DNA of 64,000 nucleotides from Planctomycetota bacterium. GTDB taxonomy: Bacteria > Planctomycetota > Planctomycetia > Pirellulales > Pirellulaceae. Positions 1-9,526 of the stretch are shown here, in pieces. Every line of letters starts with the position of its first letter. Position 1 is the first letter of the stretch. A program made the translations under genes and the position numbers. A model generated the notes under the pieces. That model saw only the letters and a list, made by a program, of their open reading frames with translations, did no database searches and was not told the origin of the DNA. The DNA lies in assembly GCA_963204915.1 (NCBI GenBank), contig CAUJHS010000038.1, forward strand, positions 1 through 64,000, given 5' to 3'.

Positions 1-620
1 GCCGCCGCAAGTCCACCTAGCCGATCCGTTACAATCCCTTCTTCCGCGACCACCCAACTGTTCAACCTGGAGATCCTACCAACCTAGCGCTTCCAAATTC
101 GGCTGCCCGGCGCCACCGCTTTCGAATGCCGTCAACACCAAGCGCCAGTCGCGGTTTGGTCTCCTCATTTGCAGTAAAGGGCGGCCTGAGAACTCATCTT
201 GCATTTCAAAATGCCAAAAAGTCGTGCAAACCGTCCTGGGTGAGAAAGTGTGATCGCGTGTTCGTCGGCTTGAGAGAGCATCGGCATGTGGCCTCGAAAA
301 CAACGGGAGCCGCCCGTAGAATGCCGGAAAAGTTGAGTGGACTAGAATCGCACGGGTTGGGTGGACTAACCCGGTTCTGCATTGGAGTCCTCGCACGGCC
401 TTGGCGTTGTTTTGCGTTGCAAAGGCGAATGCCGACCGGCAATCGATGCGAATCTTCGCGAGATAAGTGGTGGCAGAGATGTGGCAGAGTTTCCGCTTGA
501 AAATCGCAAAAAACCCAATAAAAATGCAGAGTAGATGAGCCTGCCGGATGCAGCCTGCTCTGCCAACGTAAGACGTGACGAGGTTTCCACTAACGATCGG
601 TTTCTCGCCCAAAAAACAGG
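1..620. other. stretch with no supported gene
   Basis: Several open frames run through this stretch on both strands, but they overlap each other, have no recognisable domain and lack ribosome binding sites. The minus-strand ones run straight through the tRNA fragment at 624-665, which is a classic source of false proteins. I see no integrase, transposase or repeat. If the tRNA fragment is an integration scar, this stretch would be the inner edge of the integrated element. Confidence 0.5.
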
Positions 621-623
621 CAT

Positions 624-665
624 CTGTCGATCCAGTGGTTGCGGGTTCGAGTCCCGTTCGCCTTT
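624..665 (+). tRNA. 3' half of a tRNA gene; 5' half missing
   Basis: Bases 641-657 form a perfect-length T arm: stem GCGGG, loop TTCGAGT, stem CCCGT (one G-T pair), with the invariant TTC and A positions. Before it lie a 5-base variable loop (636-640), a TCCAG stem strand (631-635) and a 7-base loop CTGTCGA (624-630) with T at position 33, which would give anticodon GTC (Asp). The bases upstream do not pair with TCCAG, there is no D arm, and nothing complements the acceptor strand TCGCCTT. No CCA is encoded. The break falls in or just before the anticodon loop, the usual crossover place of tRNA-targeting tyrosine integrases. The amino-acid identity is tentative. Confidence 0.6.
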
Positions 666-691
666 TTTTCTGAAATTCTGGATTTGCTTCC

Positions 692-721
692 AATGCCCAA
701 GGGTTTGCGTTGGGCGTTTTT
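692..721 (+). terminator. intrinsic terminator after the tRNA fragment
   Basis: AATGCCCAA (692-700) pairs with TTGGGCGTT (710-718) in a 9-bp stem with one G-T pair and a 9-base loop, followed directly by a T run to 721. It lies 27 bases after the tRNA fragment and is most simply the original terminator of that tRNA gene. Confidence 0.65.
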
Positions 722-935
722 CGTGCGCGTGTTGCAGCGCTCACGCTTCTCGGACGTATGCGAAGCACTTCTTGGTAGCCGATCGCTGTTACTCGCGAAG
801 TACAACTCCTGCACAGCACTTGGAGCGGGCAGTTTCTTTCGGCCAGTCGAGCAAATAACACGTAACGCGTAATTACCATACGTATCGGTTGCTGGTCGGC
901 GCATGTAGAATTGGTCAGGCGTCCTCAGTTTTCGG

Positions 936-3900
936 ATGTCTACGAGATCATTGGAGGGCCCTGCAGCGAACATGGACCCTATGGCCCATCGCGAATCGCA
1001 TCCAGCCGCCCAACGCGCCAGGGAGGATAGTGATTCAACGTCCAATGTCACGCCGGTTTCCTTCGACATGAGAGAACCGGTCTTACCCCAAAGAATCGGG
1101 CGGTACCGCGTTGAAAGTTTACTTGGCAAGGGAGGATTTGGTTGCGTTTATCTTGCGTTTGACGAACAGCTGAATCGTTCCGTTGCGGTAAAGACGCCGC
1201 ACACTGGTCTCGTCACGCGTCCGGAAGATGCCGAAACCTATTTGCACGAGGCGCGAGCTGTCGCAGGTTTGGATCATCCGCATATTGTGCCCGTGTACGA
1301 TGTCGGCAGCACGGAAGCGTTTCCAGTTTTTATCGTCTCGAAGTATATCGCCGGGACCACCCTCTTGGAGCGGGTTCGGAACTCGCGGCCAACTTGGCGC
1401 GAAGCGGCGGAATGGACTGCTGCCGTTGCGGACGCGCTACACTATGCCCACAAGCGCGGGCTGGTGCATCGCGACGTCAAGCCAAGCAATATCCTGCTTG
1501 ACCGCACTGGGCAACCTCATGTCGTCGACTTCGGGCTAGCGTTACGCGAATCCGAACTTGGCAAAGGCTCCAGGTGGGCAGGCACTCCTGCTTATATGAG
1601 TCCGGAGCAGGCCAGCGGGGAAGGTCATCGGGTCGATGGGCGAAGCGACATCTACAGCCTGGGCGCCGTGTTTTATCTCTTGCTGGCAGGACGCCGCACG
1701 TTTTCAACCCCGGATAAGGTCGAGTTACTGTCGCAGATTGCGTCTCAAGACGTCAAGCCGCCGCGACAGATCGACGATGCGGTTCCACGCGAACTGGAGC
1801 GAATTTGCCTAAGAGCGCTCGCGCGTCGCGCCAGTGACCGTTACTGCACTGCGCTCGATATGGCCGAAGATCTGCGGAACTATCTGGCGGACCCAGGTCT
1901 TTTCACCACGCTGCGATGCGATGACGTCGGTCCCCCTCCTGCAGAGAGAACGATTGGGCGTTCCTTGCACGGCAACGTCATGTCTCAGGGCGATTCCGCG
2001 AACCAGGCAATAAACATCGTACCCAAGGGATTACGCAGCTTTGATCAGAATGACGCTGATTTCTATTTGGAGTTGCTTCCTGGTCCTCGCGACCGGCGGG
2101 GATTGCCAGAAAGCATTCGATTCTGGAAATCCAGGATCGAAGAAGACGACCCCGACAAGACGTTCCGTGTAGGAGTCATTTATGGTCCGTCGGGTTGCGG
2201 TAAGTCGTCATTGGTTCGGGCCGGTCTTCTGCCGCGCCTGGGCCACCGAGTTGCGTCCGTCTACCTTGAGGCGACGTCGAATGATACCGAGTTTCGGCTT
2301 CGTAAAGCACTTCGCCGGTCATTCCCCGACTTGCCCGAGGAATTGAATCTTAAGGGCATGCTTGCCGCTCTACGCCGAGGCGAAGTGTCAGTCCACGGGC
2401 GTAAAGTTCTGATCGTGCTGGATCAATTTGAGCAATGGCTTCATGCCCATCGCGATAAGGAGAATACGGAACTGGCGCAGGCGCTGCGTCAATGTGACGG
2501 CGCCTCCGTCCAAAGCGTGGTGCTGGTTCGAGACGACTTCTGGATGGCGATCACTTGGCTCATGCGGGAACTTGAAATTCCGCTCGTTGAAGGCCAAAAC
2601 TCGATCGCTGTCGATTTGTTTCCTTTGCGACATAGCCGCAAGGTGCTCGCCGCCTACGGGAAAGCCTTCGGTGCGCTACCCGATTCCGCCGAACTCGAAC
2701 CTGAACATCGTCAATTCCTTACGGAGTCTGTTCGCCTTTTGGCGCAGGATGACAAGGTGATTTGCGTGCGGCTGGCGCTGTTTGCAGAAATGATGAAAGG
2801 CCGCCCTTGGACTCCGAGCAGCCTTCGCGAACTCGGCGGCTTTGAAGGCGTTGGCGCGACGTTTTTAGAAGAGACGTTTAGCGCATCCTCGGCGCCGCCG
2901 ACGCACCGTTTTCATCAACATGCGGCGCGGGCGGTGTTGCAGGCATTGCTCCCCGTCGCCGGAACCGAAATCAAGGGCCGGATGCGATCGACCGAAGAGT
3001 TGCGAGAGCGCTCCGGTTACATGGAACGTCCTCGCGAATTCGCGGAATTGATTCACATTCTTGACAGTGAAGTCCGTCTGATTACGCCTGCCGATCCGGA
3101 CGATGAGGAGACGGTCCGGGACGAACATCGCGTTAAGTATTATCAGCTCACCCACGACTACCTCGTAACGCCGCTTCGCGAATGGTTGTACCGAAAACAA
3201 AAGGAAACGCGCCGCGGGCGGGCCGAGTTGCGCCTGGCCGATCAGGCGGCTTTATGGAATGCTCGGCCTGAGAACCGGCACTTGCCGTCATTAGGAGAGG
3301 TTCTCGGGTTCTTAACGTTGACCGATCGGAAAAACTGGTCTGACGAACAACGACGCATGATGCGCACGGCAGGCCGTTTTCTTGCAACGCGTGGCGCTTT
3401 CACGGCCATTGCCGTTTTCGTGCTTTTGGCGGGAGGATGGGACCTTTGGGGACGTTTCCAATCGCAGGCGAAGATTAAATCGCTCCTTCATGCGCCCACA
3501 GCCCAAGTGCCGATGGTCGTCGAAGAACTGGCGACGTACCACCGCTGGGCCGAAAAACCGCTTCAGCAAATGCTGGTTATCGCCCGCGAACGTGACGACG
3601 CTCGTCAGCAACTCCATGCAAGCTTGGCGCTCCTGCCGCGCGACGCGAGTCAGGTCGACTACTTGTTAACTCGGCTACTTTCGGGCAATCCCTCGGAAGT
3701 TGTGGCCATCCGCGAAGTGATGCAGCCCTACGTGAGCGCGGCCGCCCCTCCGTTGTGGAAGATCCTCGAAGACCCGCAGGCCGATCTAGGTCAACGACTT
3801 CGAGCTGCTTGTTTTCTCGCCCACTACTTTCCAGATGATCCCCGGTGGGACGAGATGAGCATCAGTGTGGCGAACCGTCTTGCGACAGAGAACGCATTAC

Positions 3901-5267
3901 TTTTGCGAGAGTGGGCCGAGGCGTTGTGGCCTATCCGTGGGCGCCTGTTGCCGGCCTTAGCTAACTTGATTGCCGATAGCGGCGATGCCGCGAGACGCCG
4001 AAGGCTCATCGAACTTTACGCCGAGTTCGCCGCTCGCGAGACCGACGGTTTCTCGCCATTGAAGTCGATTCTCGCCGAGCAGAGCAGCGACGATCGCGTC
4101 CAACGAGTTGCTTTGGCGCGACGCAAGGCGGCGGCCGCCGCAGCGCTGGCGTCGCTACAACAATGGGACGACATCTGGCCGCTCCTCAAGCATGAACCTG
4201 ACCCCACGTTACGTAGCTACTTGATTGATCGCCTTGCGGAGATTGGTCCGGATGTGCCGACACTCTTGAATCATCTTGATGTTGCCACCGAGCCCGAAGG
4301 TTCTGTGCGCCGAGCGATTTTGCTGGTACTTGGCGAATTGACGAGCGATGATGCTGCGGCAGCGAGTCGCGAGGAAATCGTTCGTGTGTTGCAATCGCTC
4401 CGCGATGATCCTGATCCTGCAGTTCGCAGCACGATTGACTGGGTCATGGCGCGTTGGGAAAGGCAAGCGAACGTTTCGCCACGAGCCGACGAGCATCAAC
4501 GTCCGCAAATGATTGTTATTCGGCCCGGTGAAATTGAGGCAGACGATCGATTTGGTCAACGCCGGACCCTAAGAGTGAACTTAACTTTTTCTTTGGCGAC
4601 GCGCGAGACGACGGTCGCTGAGTTTCTCCGGCACCGTCCCAATCACGTGTGGGACGAACGATCGGCCCATTCGCAGGACTGTCCTATAAATGAGGTTTCT
4701 TGGTACGACGCAGCCGCGTACTGCAACTGGCTCAGCCAACAGGAAAATCTGCCGGAAGATCAATGGTGTTACGAACCGAATTCGAGCGGCGAGTACGCGG
4801 CAGGAATGAAGGTCAAGGCCCACGCTTTAGAACTAACGGGCTATCGCTTGCCAACGGTGGAGGAATGGGAGTTTGCGTGTCGCTCAGGCAGTGTAACCCA
4901 ATGGTCCTTTGGCGACGCGCCGGAGTTGCTTGATCGCTACGGCTGGTCGATAGCCAACTCGGGAGTTCGTTCGCGCCCGGTAGGTCTTTTGCGACCCAAC
5001 GATCTCGGATTGTTCGATATGTACGGCAATGTCTGGGAATGGTGTCACGACGAAGTCGACAATCAGGGGCGTCCCGTCGCTCATGACCAATCGACGGACG
5101 AAATCGTCTCAGATGGTTTTCGCCCCCTGCGAGGCGGAACATACCTTAACGATCCTTCCTCCGTGGATTCGAATGCGGCCATTTGGAACCCGCCATGGAA
5201 CCACACCGGTGCGGATGGATTTCGCGTCGCGAGGACAGTGTCGCGTACCATAGAAGGTTCGCAGTGA
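936..5267 (+). CDS. Ser/Thr protein kinase fused to STAND-type ATPase, HEAT-like region and FGE/SUMF1 domain
   Basis: Large signalling fusion of 1443 residues. A eukaryotic-type kinase domain spans about residues 54-310: glycine loop GKGGFGCVY, VAVK lysine, HRDVKPSN catalytic loop near 178, DFG, and SPE in place of APE. A P-loop GPSGCGKSS near 417 and an acidic Walker B (VLDQFEQW) near 490 mark an nSTAND-like NTPase. A predicted transmembrane helix lies near 818-835. Residues about 850-1185 look like HEAT-type helical repeats. The C-terminus (about 1190-1435) is a formylglycine-generating-enzyme/C-type-lectin-like fold with EVSWYDAAAYCNWLS, GYRLPTVEEWEFA, GNVWEW and GFRVAR motifs. A second ATG at 972 is possible. 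No partner gene lies next to it. The domains are clear; the signal and targets are unknown. Confidence 0.9.
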   Translation: MSTRSLEGPAANMDPMAHRESHPAAQRAREDSDSTSNVTPVSFDMREPVLPQRIGRYRVESLLGKGGFGCVYLAFDEQLNRSVAVKTPHTGLVTRPEDAETYLHEARAVAGLDHPHIVPVYDVGSTEAFPVFIVSKYIAGTTLLERVRNSRPTWREAAEWTAAVADALHYAHKRGLVHRDVKPSNILLDRTGQPHVVDFGLALRESELGKGSRWAGTPAYMSPEQASGEGHRVDGRSDIYSLGAVFYLLLAGRRTFSTPDKVELLSQIASQDVKPPRQIDDAVPRELERICLRALARRASDRYCTALDMAEDLRNYLADPGLFTTLRCDDVGPPPAERTIGRSLHGNVMSQGDSANQAINIVPKGLRSFDQNDADFYLELLPGPRDRRGLPESIRFWKSRIEEDDPDKTFRVGVIYGPSGCGKSSLVRAGLLPRLGHRVASVYLEATSNDTEFRLRKALRRSFPDLPEELNLKGMLAALRRGEVSVHGRKVLIVLDQFEQWLHAHRDKENTELAQALRQCDGASVQSVVLVRDDFWMAITWLMRELEIPLVEGQNSIAVDLFPLRHSRKVLAAYGKAFGALPDSAELEPEHRQFLTESVRLLAQDDKVICVRLALFAEMMKGRPWTPSSLRELGGFEGVGATFLEETFSASSAPPTHRFHQHAARAVLQALLPVAGTEIKGRMRSTEELRERSGYMERPREFAELIHILDSEVRLITPADPDDEETVRDEHRVKYYQLTHDYLVTPLREWLYRKQKETRRGRAELRLADQAALWNARPENRHLPSLGEVLGFLTLTDRKNWSDEQRRMMRTAGRFLATRGAFTAIAVFVLLAGGWDLWGRFQSQAKIKSLLHAPTAQVPMVVEELATYHRWAEKPLQQMLVIARERDDARQQLHASLALLPRDASQVDYLLTRLLSGNPSEVVAIREVMQPYVSAAAPPLWKILEDPQADLGQRLRAACFLAHYFPDDPRWDEMSISVANRLATENALLLREWAEALWPIRGRLLPALANLIADSGDAARRRRLIELYAEFAARETDGFSPLKSILAEQSSDDRVQRVALARRKAAAAAALASLQQWDDIWPLLKHEPDPTLRSYLIDRLAEIGPDVPTLLNHLDVATEPEGSVRRAILLVLGELTSDDAAAASREEIVRVLQSLRDDPDPAVRSTIDWVMARWERQANVSPRADEHQRPQMIVIRPGEIEADDRFGQRRTLRVNLTFSLATRETTVAEFLRHRPNHVWDERSAHSQDCPINEVSWYDAAAYCNWLSQQENLPEDQWCYEPNSSGEYAAGMKVKAHALELTGYRLPTVEEWEFACRSGSVTQWSFGDAPELLDRYGWSIANSGVRSRPVGLLRPNDLGLFDMYGNVWEWCHDEVDNQGRPVAHDQSTDEIVSDGFRPLRGGTYLNDPSSVDSNAAIWNPPWNHTGADGFRVARTVSRTIEGSQ

Positions 5268-5515
5268 GATTCCTAATCGCCACAGCCGCGAATCGGCTCG
5301 CTGACTTTCGCCCCAGTCGGTGGTCGTGTTCGTGCTGGGGTGATTTTGTACGTTCGTACTGTCGCCGGGCCAGTCGGCGTGACTAGGTCATGCCGTGCGC
5401 CGGGTTGTGAATTGTCGCCAGCGTTGGTTTCTTAAACGCGACTGCCGAAGTTGAGAACCCTTTCCCAACCATCGCCATGGCTTTCTCCGCGCGAGCGATA
5501 AAAGGCGATCCTTTC

Positions 5516-7726
5516 TTACGCAGAGAGTTCGTCGGCCAAACGCAGTGCTAACGCGGCTAACGTCAGCGAGGGATTCGCGGCGGGAATGGAGGGAAAGACC
5601 GAGACATCGCAGCAATAAAGATTGTCATACGCCAGGAATTTCAAGTTTTCGTCGACAACTCCACTCCCGTCGGCGCTCATGCGTAGGGTTCCACCGGCAT
5701 GATGCACTGTGCCGTAGATCCCTTGACTCCATTCATCGTCCTCCCAGGATGATTTTAGAGGATCGCTCACTCCGAGTGTCGTCAACACGAGGTTCCGCAC
5801 CTGCACCATTTCGCTCTTATAGCCGTGCGCGGACAGGTTGGGCTTGACCTGGATATCAACCTTTTGCCCCACTCCTTTCGCCTGGACGAAATTACAGTCA
5901 TTCAAAGGGCTATCGAAGAGGAACTTGATCTCGACGCGCGACGGGTCAGGATGATCCACAACTTGCCGCCAAAGATCATCGTCGGCGTGGCGGGTATCCC
6001 AAAACCTTGCGTTGACCAGAAGCTCAATGTGATATGCGTGCTGGCTTGCCGTTGCGCTCTTGTGGCGAAGAATCAACTTGGCGTGGCCGCGACGTTTGCC
6101 GATCCACTGCAGCGGACCGCTGTCAGGTAAGGCATGGTGCGCTTTGTAAAAGTAGGCGGGATGATCGGTAAGGCCCTTTCCCATCATGTTATTGGGATCG
6201 GTCAACCCGCTATTTAAAGCCAGTTTGGGGCTTTCCAAAGAGCCGCAGGCCAGCACAATCTTAGAGGCTTGATAGCGCCGTTCGACGCGGCCGATCAAGT
6301 CCTCGCAAATCACGGCCGTCGCTGTGCCGTTCGTTGTTTCGATATGCTTGACCAAGTGATGCAAATTCACGCGTAAGTTGTTCCGGCCAGCGGGGTTTGC
6401 AAACCCCAGCGAGTCTAAAAGCAGATCGGCCGTGGAGAATCCTCCGGTGGAGCGTTGCAACACATTTTGCAACTTGCCTTTTCGATTAAGGTCGGGTTGG
6501 TGCATCGAGCGAGGGAGGTCCGTCGCAGTAAACTCGCTGCCAAGCTGCTGGTTAAGATACCTTCGCAGCTTGTTCTGAAATGGGCCGAGCGTCTTACATT
6601 TGCGCATCAACCGTTCGGCCTGTTGGTAACCGCTACGGCCTCCGGCTGGCTTGACCGTAAGGTAGTTCCGAACCGAGGTTGGCCAGACAGATCGAAACTC
6701 CCAGTCCTGCATTCTGGGAATGAGGCCAGACCAATAGACCGACCTCCCGCCCAGGTTGAAGTGCACGCCAGGTTGAAACCACGGATTCTCCAAGGGATTG
6801 ACACTGACGAAATGTCCAAGCCGATCACGCGTGGCGAGGTCCACTTCAGTGCGAGGCAATTCATTGATATGCGCCGGAAAAAGCAATCCGCCGGATTCCA
6901 GCACCAACACCTTGAGCCCACGATCCGAAAGGGCGTCGGCGAGTACGCCGCCTCCCATTCCCGAGCCGATCACGATGACGTCGTAGTTTTCGTCTTCTCG
7001 TCCCGTGGACCGAACGGTGAATTGTTCCCCGGGATTTGCGACGGAGGAGAAGTTGTCATATCCGTGTTTGAAGGCCGACGGAGTCGCTGGAAAGACCACT
7101 TGAGTATCATCGAGTTGTACAAGCGGATGGGCCGCGGTGAGCGTTAAATTCGCCCCAGACATGAAGAGATGCCCGTCGAGCACCAACTTCGCGTCGAAGG
7201 CGTTGGGATAAATATCCCGATCGAGATAGAACTCCCACGCGTCATTGCGAAACGCTCCATAGATATCGCGCGACCAGCCATCGAGACTGTTGCGCAAAGT
7301 GACCAAGTGATTTGGCTGCCATTGATTCGTTTGAAAGCGAACTTTGTGTGCAAAGAGCACTTGTGCATCATGGAAGTATCGTGCTCGTTCGTACCTTTCG
7401 ACAAGCACGTCGCCTCCAACCATCCAAAAGTTCGTGTTCAATACGAACTTCATGTAGAACGGTCCCGCAAACGCTGCTCCTGGCAAGGTAAACCGCCAAC
7501 AATTGTCGGCGTAAACACCGCGATGGTCGGTTTTCCATTCCGTGACATTCGTGCGAACGACAACCTCAAACGGCGGGCCGTACTTGACGGTCTCGAACGT
7601 CAAAACCCGGTCGCGTTTTCCCTGATCCTTACGTTGGATCAAGTCCCCCGGATCAAAAACCTTACCCGACAAACCACTGTGGTAGGCGCGGCGCGTTTCG
7701 TCGGACGGCAGAAACGGAGTGAGCAT
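5516..7726 (-). CDS. GMC-family FAD oxidoreductase with duplicated N-terminal domain
   Basis: Residues about 245 onward are a glucose-methanol-choline oxidoreductase: FAD-binding VIVIGSGMGGGVLAD near 250-263, and the C-terminal family signature (HHAGGTLRMS, then DVSVFPSIPAANPSLT). The family oxidises alcohols and sugars. The first 240 residues are not part of the usual fold: residues about 41-110 and 121-197 are two copies of one module (W..D..G......W.F.L....F..K.VL....M.G..L), possibly beta-rich. The longest frame starts at a TTG at 7783; ATG 7726 is chosen because GGAG precedes it by six bases. No Tat or Sec signal is obvious. The gene is divergent from a Gfo/Idh oxidoreductase; a small cytochrome c lies nearby. 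Confidence 0.85.
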   Translation of the reverse strand: MLTPFLPSDETRRAYHSGLSGKVFDPGDLIQRKDQGKRDRVLTFETVKYGPPFEVVVRTNVTEWKTDHRGVYADNCWRFTLPGAAFAGPFYMKFVLNTNFWMVGGDVLVERYERARYFHDAQVLFAHKVRFQTNQWQPNHLVTLRNSLDGWSRDIYGAFRNDAWEFYLDRDIYPNAFDAKLVLDGHLFMSGANLTLTAAHPLVQLDDTQVVFPATPSAFKHGYDNFSSVANPGEQFTVRSTGREDENYDVIVIGSGMGGGVLADALSDRGLKVLVLESGGLLFPAHINELPRTEVDLATRDRLGHFVSVNPLENPWFQPGVHFNLGGRSVYWSGLIPRMQDWEFRSVWPTSVRNYLTVKPAGGRSGYQQAERLMRKCKTLGPFQNKLRRYLNQQLGSEFTATDLPRSMHQPDLNRKGKLQNVLQRSTGGFSTADLLLDSLGFANPAGRNNLRVNLHHLVKHIETTNGTATAVICEDLIGRVERRYQASKIVLACGSLESPKLALNSGLTDPNNMMGKGLTDHPAYFYKAHHALPDSGPLQWIGKRRGHAKLILRHKSATASQHAYHIELLVNARFWDTRHADDDLWRQVVDHPDPSRVEIKFLFDSPLNDCNFVQAKGVGQKVDIQVKPNLSAHGYKSEMVQVRNLVLTTLGVSDPLKSSWEDDEWSQGIYGTVHHAGGTLRMSADGSGVVDENLKFLAYDNLYCCDVSVFPSIPAANPSLTLAALALRLADELSA

Positions 7727-8161
7727 GACGGGCTCCGAGAGGCGGGACGCAACTTCCCCGGGGGTGCAACGTTGGTCGCACAAGACAACCTCTTATGCGG
7801 CTCCCCCAAAACAACTACCGGTTTAGACGAACGAACCACCCCCGTCAAGGATTTCATGGAAAAGAGTTACGGAATGCTCACGCTCGACAAAAACTGTATT
7901 ACACGTTGTCGATGCCCTGCGCGGTGGCGTCGGCGTTGCATTGCGCACGAAGCCGCTTGTGGCGTTCGCCACCGTGCCAAGACAAGTTCCGCAGGTGCTT
8001 GAGAATGCACCACGGAGCGGCTTTAATACGGAAAGAGGCGCATCGGCCGATGGTTTACCAGCGACGCGATTTCCTCAGTCGGTTGGCGTATCAAGTCGCC
8101 GCCGGTAAGACCCGTCGTTGAGTCCTCGAATCTCCCCAACACGTCATAGGTAGGCCCGAGT
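7727..8161. other. divergent intergenic region
   Basis: Separates the divergent GMC and Gfo/Idh genes and must hold promoters for both, though no convincing -35/-10 pair stands out. Plus-strand frames here look spurious. One ends in a short Tat-like string (QRRDFLSRLAY, starting at 8050) and stops after about 23 codons; it may be chance or the relic of a signal peptide. Confidence 0.4.
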
Positions 8162-9481
8162 ATGCCGGCTTCGTATCAACGCTCCACGCACCGCGGCACG
8201 CGCCGACAGTTCCTCCACTCAGCCGCGGCTACGGTTGCGGCAAGCGCGATTGGCGCGCCAATGATTTTGCGGGAACAAGTTCTCGCTGCACCGGGACGAA
8301 CGGGAGCCAACGATCGTATTAAGGTCGGTGCGATTGGCGTTGGCGGCCGCGCAAAGTTGTTGCTTCAGCAATTGCCTGAATCGGCGCAAATTGTCGCCCT
8401 GAGCGACTGCAACGTGCCGCGAGCCGAAGCATTCAAGAACGACGCCAAGGGTGACTGGCCAGTTTATCAGGACTACCGAAAACTGCTCGAGCGCCAGGAC
8501 ATTGACGCCGTGATTGTCGCGACGGGAGAATTTCAACGCGTGTTGCCGTGTATTCATGCGTGTCAGGCGGGAAAAGACATTTACGCCGAGAAGCCTTTGA
8601 CGCTTTATCTCAGCGAAGGCCGGGCTCTCGTCAACGCAGTACGGAAATACGATCGTGTGTTCCAAGTGGGTACGCAACAGCGATCGATGGAGATCAATCG
8701 CGTGGCTTGCGATTTGATTCGCAGCGGCGGATTAGGGAAAGTGCTGGAGGTTCGCGCTATCAATTACGGAGGCGCGCAGCCTTCGCCCGAGCAGGGATTG
8801 CCCGAGGAGCCAATCCCTGCTGGCCTTGACTGGGATATGTGGTTGAATCAGGCGGCGTGGCGTCCTTACCATCCCGACTGGATGGGATGGATGCGTTGGC
8901 GCGACTTCGCGGGCGGCGAGATGACGAACTGGGGCGCCCATGGAATCGATCAAATTCAATGGGCGCTTGGTATGGATGAAACGGGACCTGTCGAAATGCG
9001 GCCTCTTACGGAAGGCCCGCACGGGCAGGTTACGATGCGTTACGCGAACGGCGTCAACGTGAACTTCGTGCTGGAGCAAGGGCGCGGTCCCATGGGCGGG
9101 GCCGTGTTTATCTGCGAAAAAGGCAAACTCGAGATTAATCGCAACAAGTTCACCTCAAACCCGCCTGACATAGCAGCGGAACTGCAAAAGAAAGTCGATA
9201 TTGTCGAGGAGGAACGTAAGTGGAGCGATGCGTTAGCGCTATGGCAAGCGCGTTGGCACATGCAAAACTGGCTTGATTGCATGCGCACCCGCGAGCGGCC
9301 CGTTGCAGACGTAGAAATTGGCCATCGCTCGGTCAGCGTGTGTCACCTTGCGAACATCACACGCGCGGTGGGCCGCCCCTTGAAGTGGGATCCCAAAGTC
9401 GAGCAATTTGTGAACGACGACGAGGCCAACCGCTACCTTGATCGGCCGCGCCGCAAGGGATTTGAACTTCCGGCGGCGTAA
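8162..9481 (+). CDS. Gfo/Idh/MocA-family oxidoreductase, Tat-exported
   Basis: NAD(P)-dependent sugar oxidoreductase family, 439 residues. The N-terminus carries a twin-arginine signal (TRRQFLHSAAATVAASAIG), so the enzyme probably acts outside the cytoplasm with cofactor bound before export, as in other planctomycete members. The Rossmann motif VGAIGVGGRAK is near residue 54 and the family motif AEKPLTLYLSEG (catalytic lysine of EKP) near 142. The C-terminal half has the usual substrate domain with WGAHGIDQIQWALG. Substrate unknown. Members of this family reduce or oxidise C3 of sugars and act with DUF1080 hydrolases in 3-keto-glycoside breakdown; a DUF1080 gene lies at 18030-18761. Confidence 0.88.
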   Translation: MPASYQRSTHRGTRRQFLHSAAATVAASAIGAPMILREQVLAAPGRTGANDRIKVGAIGVGGRAKLLLQQLPESAQIVALSDCNVPRAEAFKNDAKGDWPVYQDYRKLLERQDIDAVIVATGEFQRVLPCIHACQAGKDIYAEKPLTLYLSEGRALVNAVRKYDRVFQVGTQQRSMEINRVACDLIRSGGLGKVLEVRAINYGGAQPSPEQGLPEEPIPAGLDWDMWLNQAAWRPYHPDWMGWMRWRDFAGGEMTNWGAHGIDQIQWALGMDETGPVEMRPLTEGPHGQVTMRYANGVNVNFVLEQGRGPMGGAVFICEKGKLEINRNKFTSNPPDIAAELQKKVDIVEEERKWSDALALWQARWHMQNWLDCMRTRERPVADVEIGHRSVSVCHLANITRAVGRPLKWDPKVEQFVNDDEANRYLDRPRRKGFELPAA

Positions 9482-9526
9482 CACGTGCTTTGGGCGTTTC
9501 GCCGCGGCAGTATTCATGAACGACGT

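Noticed and set aside
76-1129. Long minus-strand frames, including one that reads RTGLEPATTGSTD-like peptide
   Set aside because: The peptide is the reverse reading of the tRNA T arm at 641-657; such peptides are a known artefact. The frames overlap each other and have no domain or ribosome site.
4504-5267. FGE/C-type-lectin-like C-terminus as the variable part of a diversity-generating retroelement
   Set aside because: No reverse transcriptase, accessory protein or second copy of the 3' end of the gene (template repeat) was seen in the following 3 kb.
7795-8121. Plus-strand frame with a Tat-like QRRDFLSRLAY near its end
   Set aside because: The frame stops after the signal-like string with no mature domain; it lies wholly in the divergent promoter region. 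Could be a chance match.
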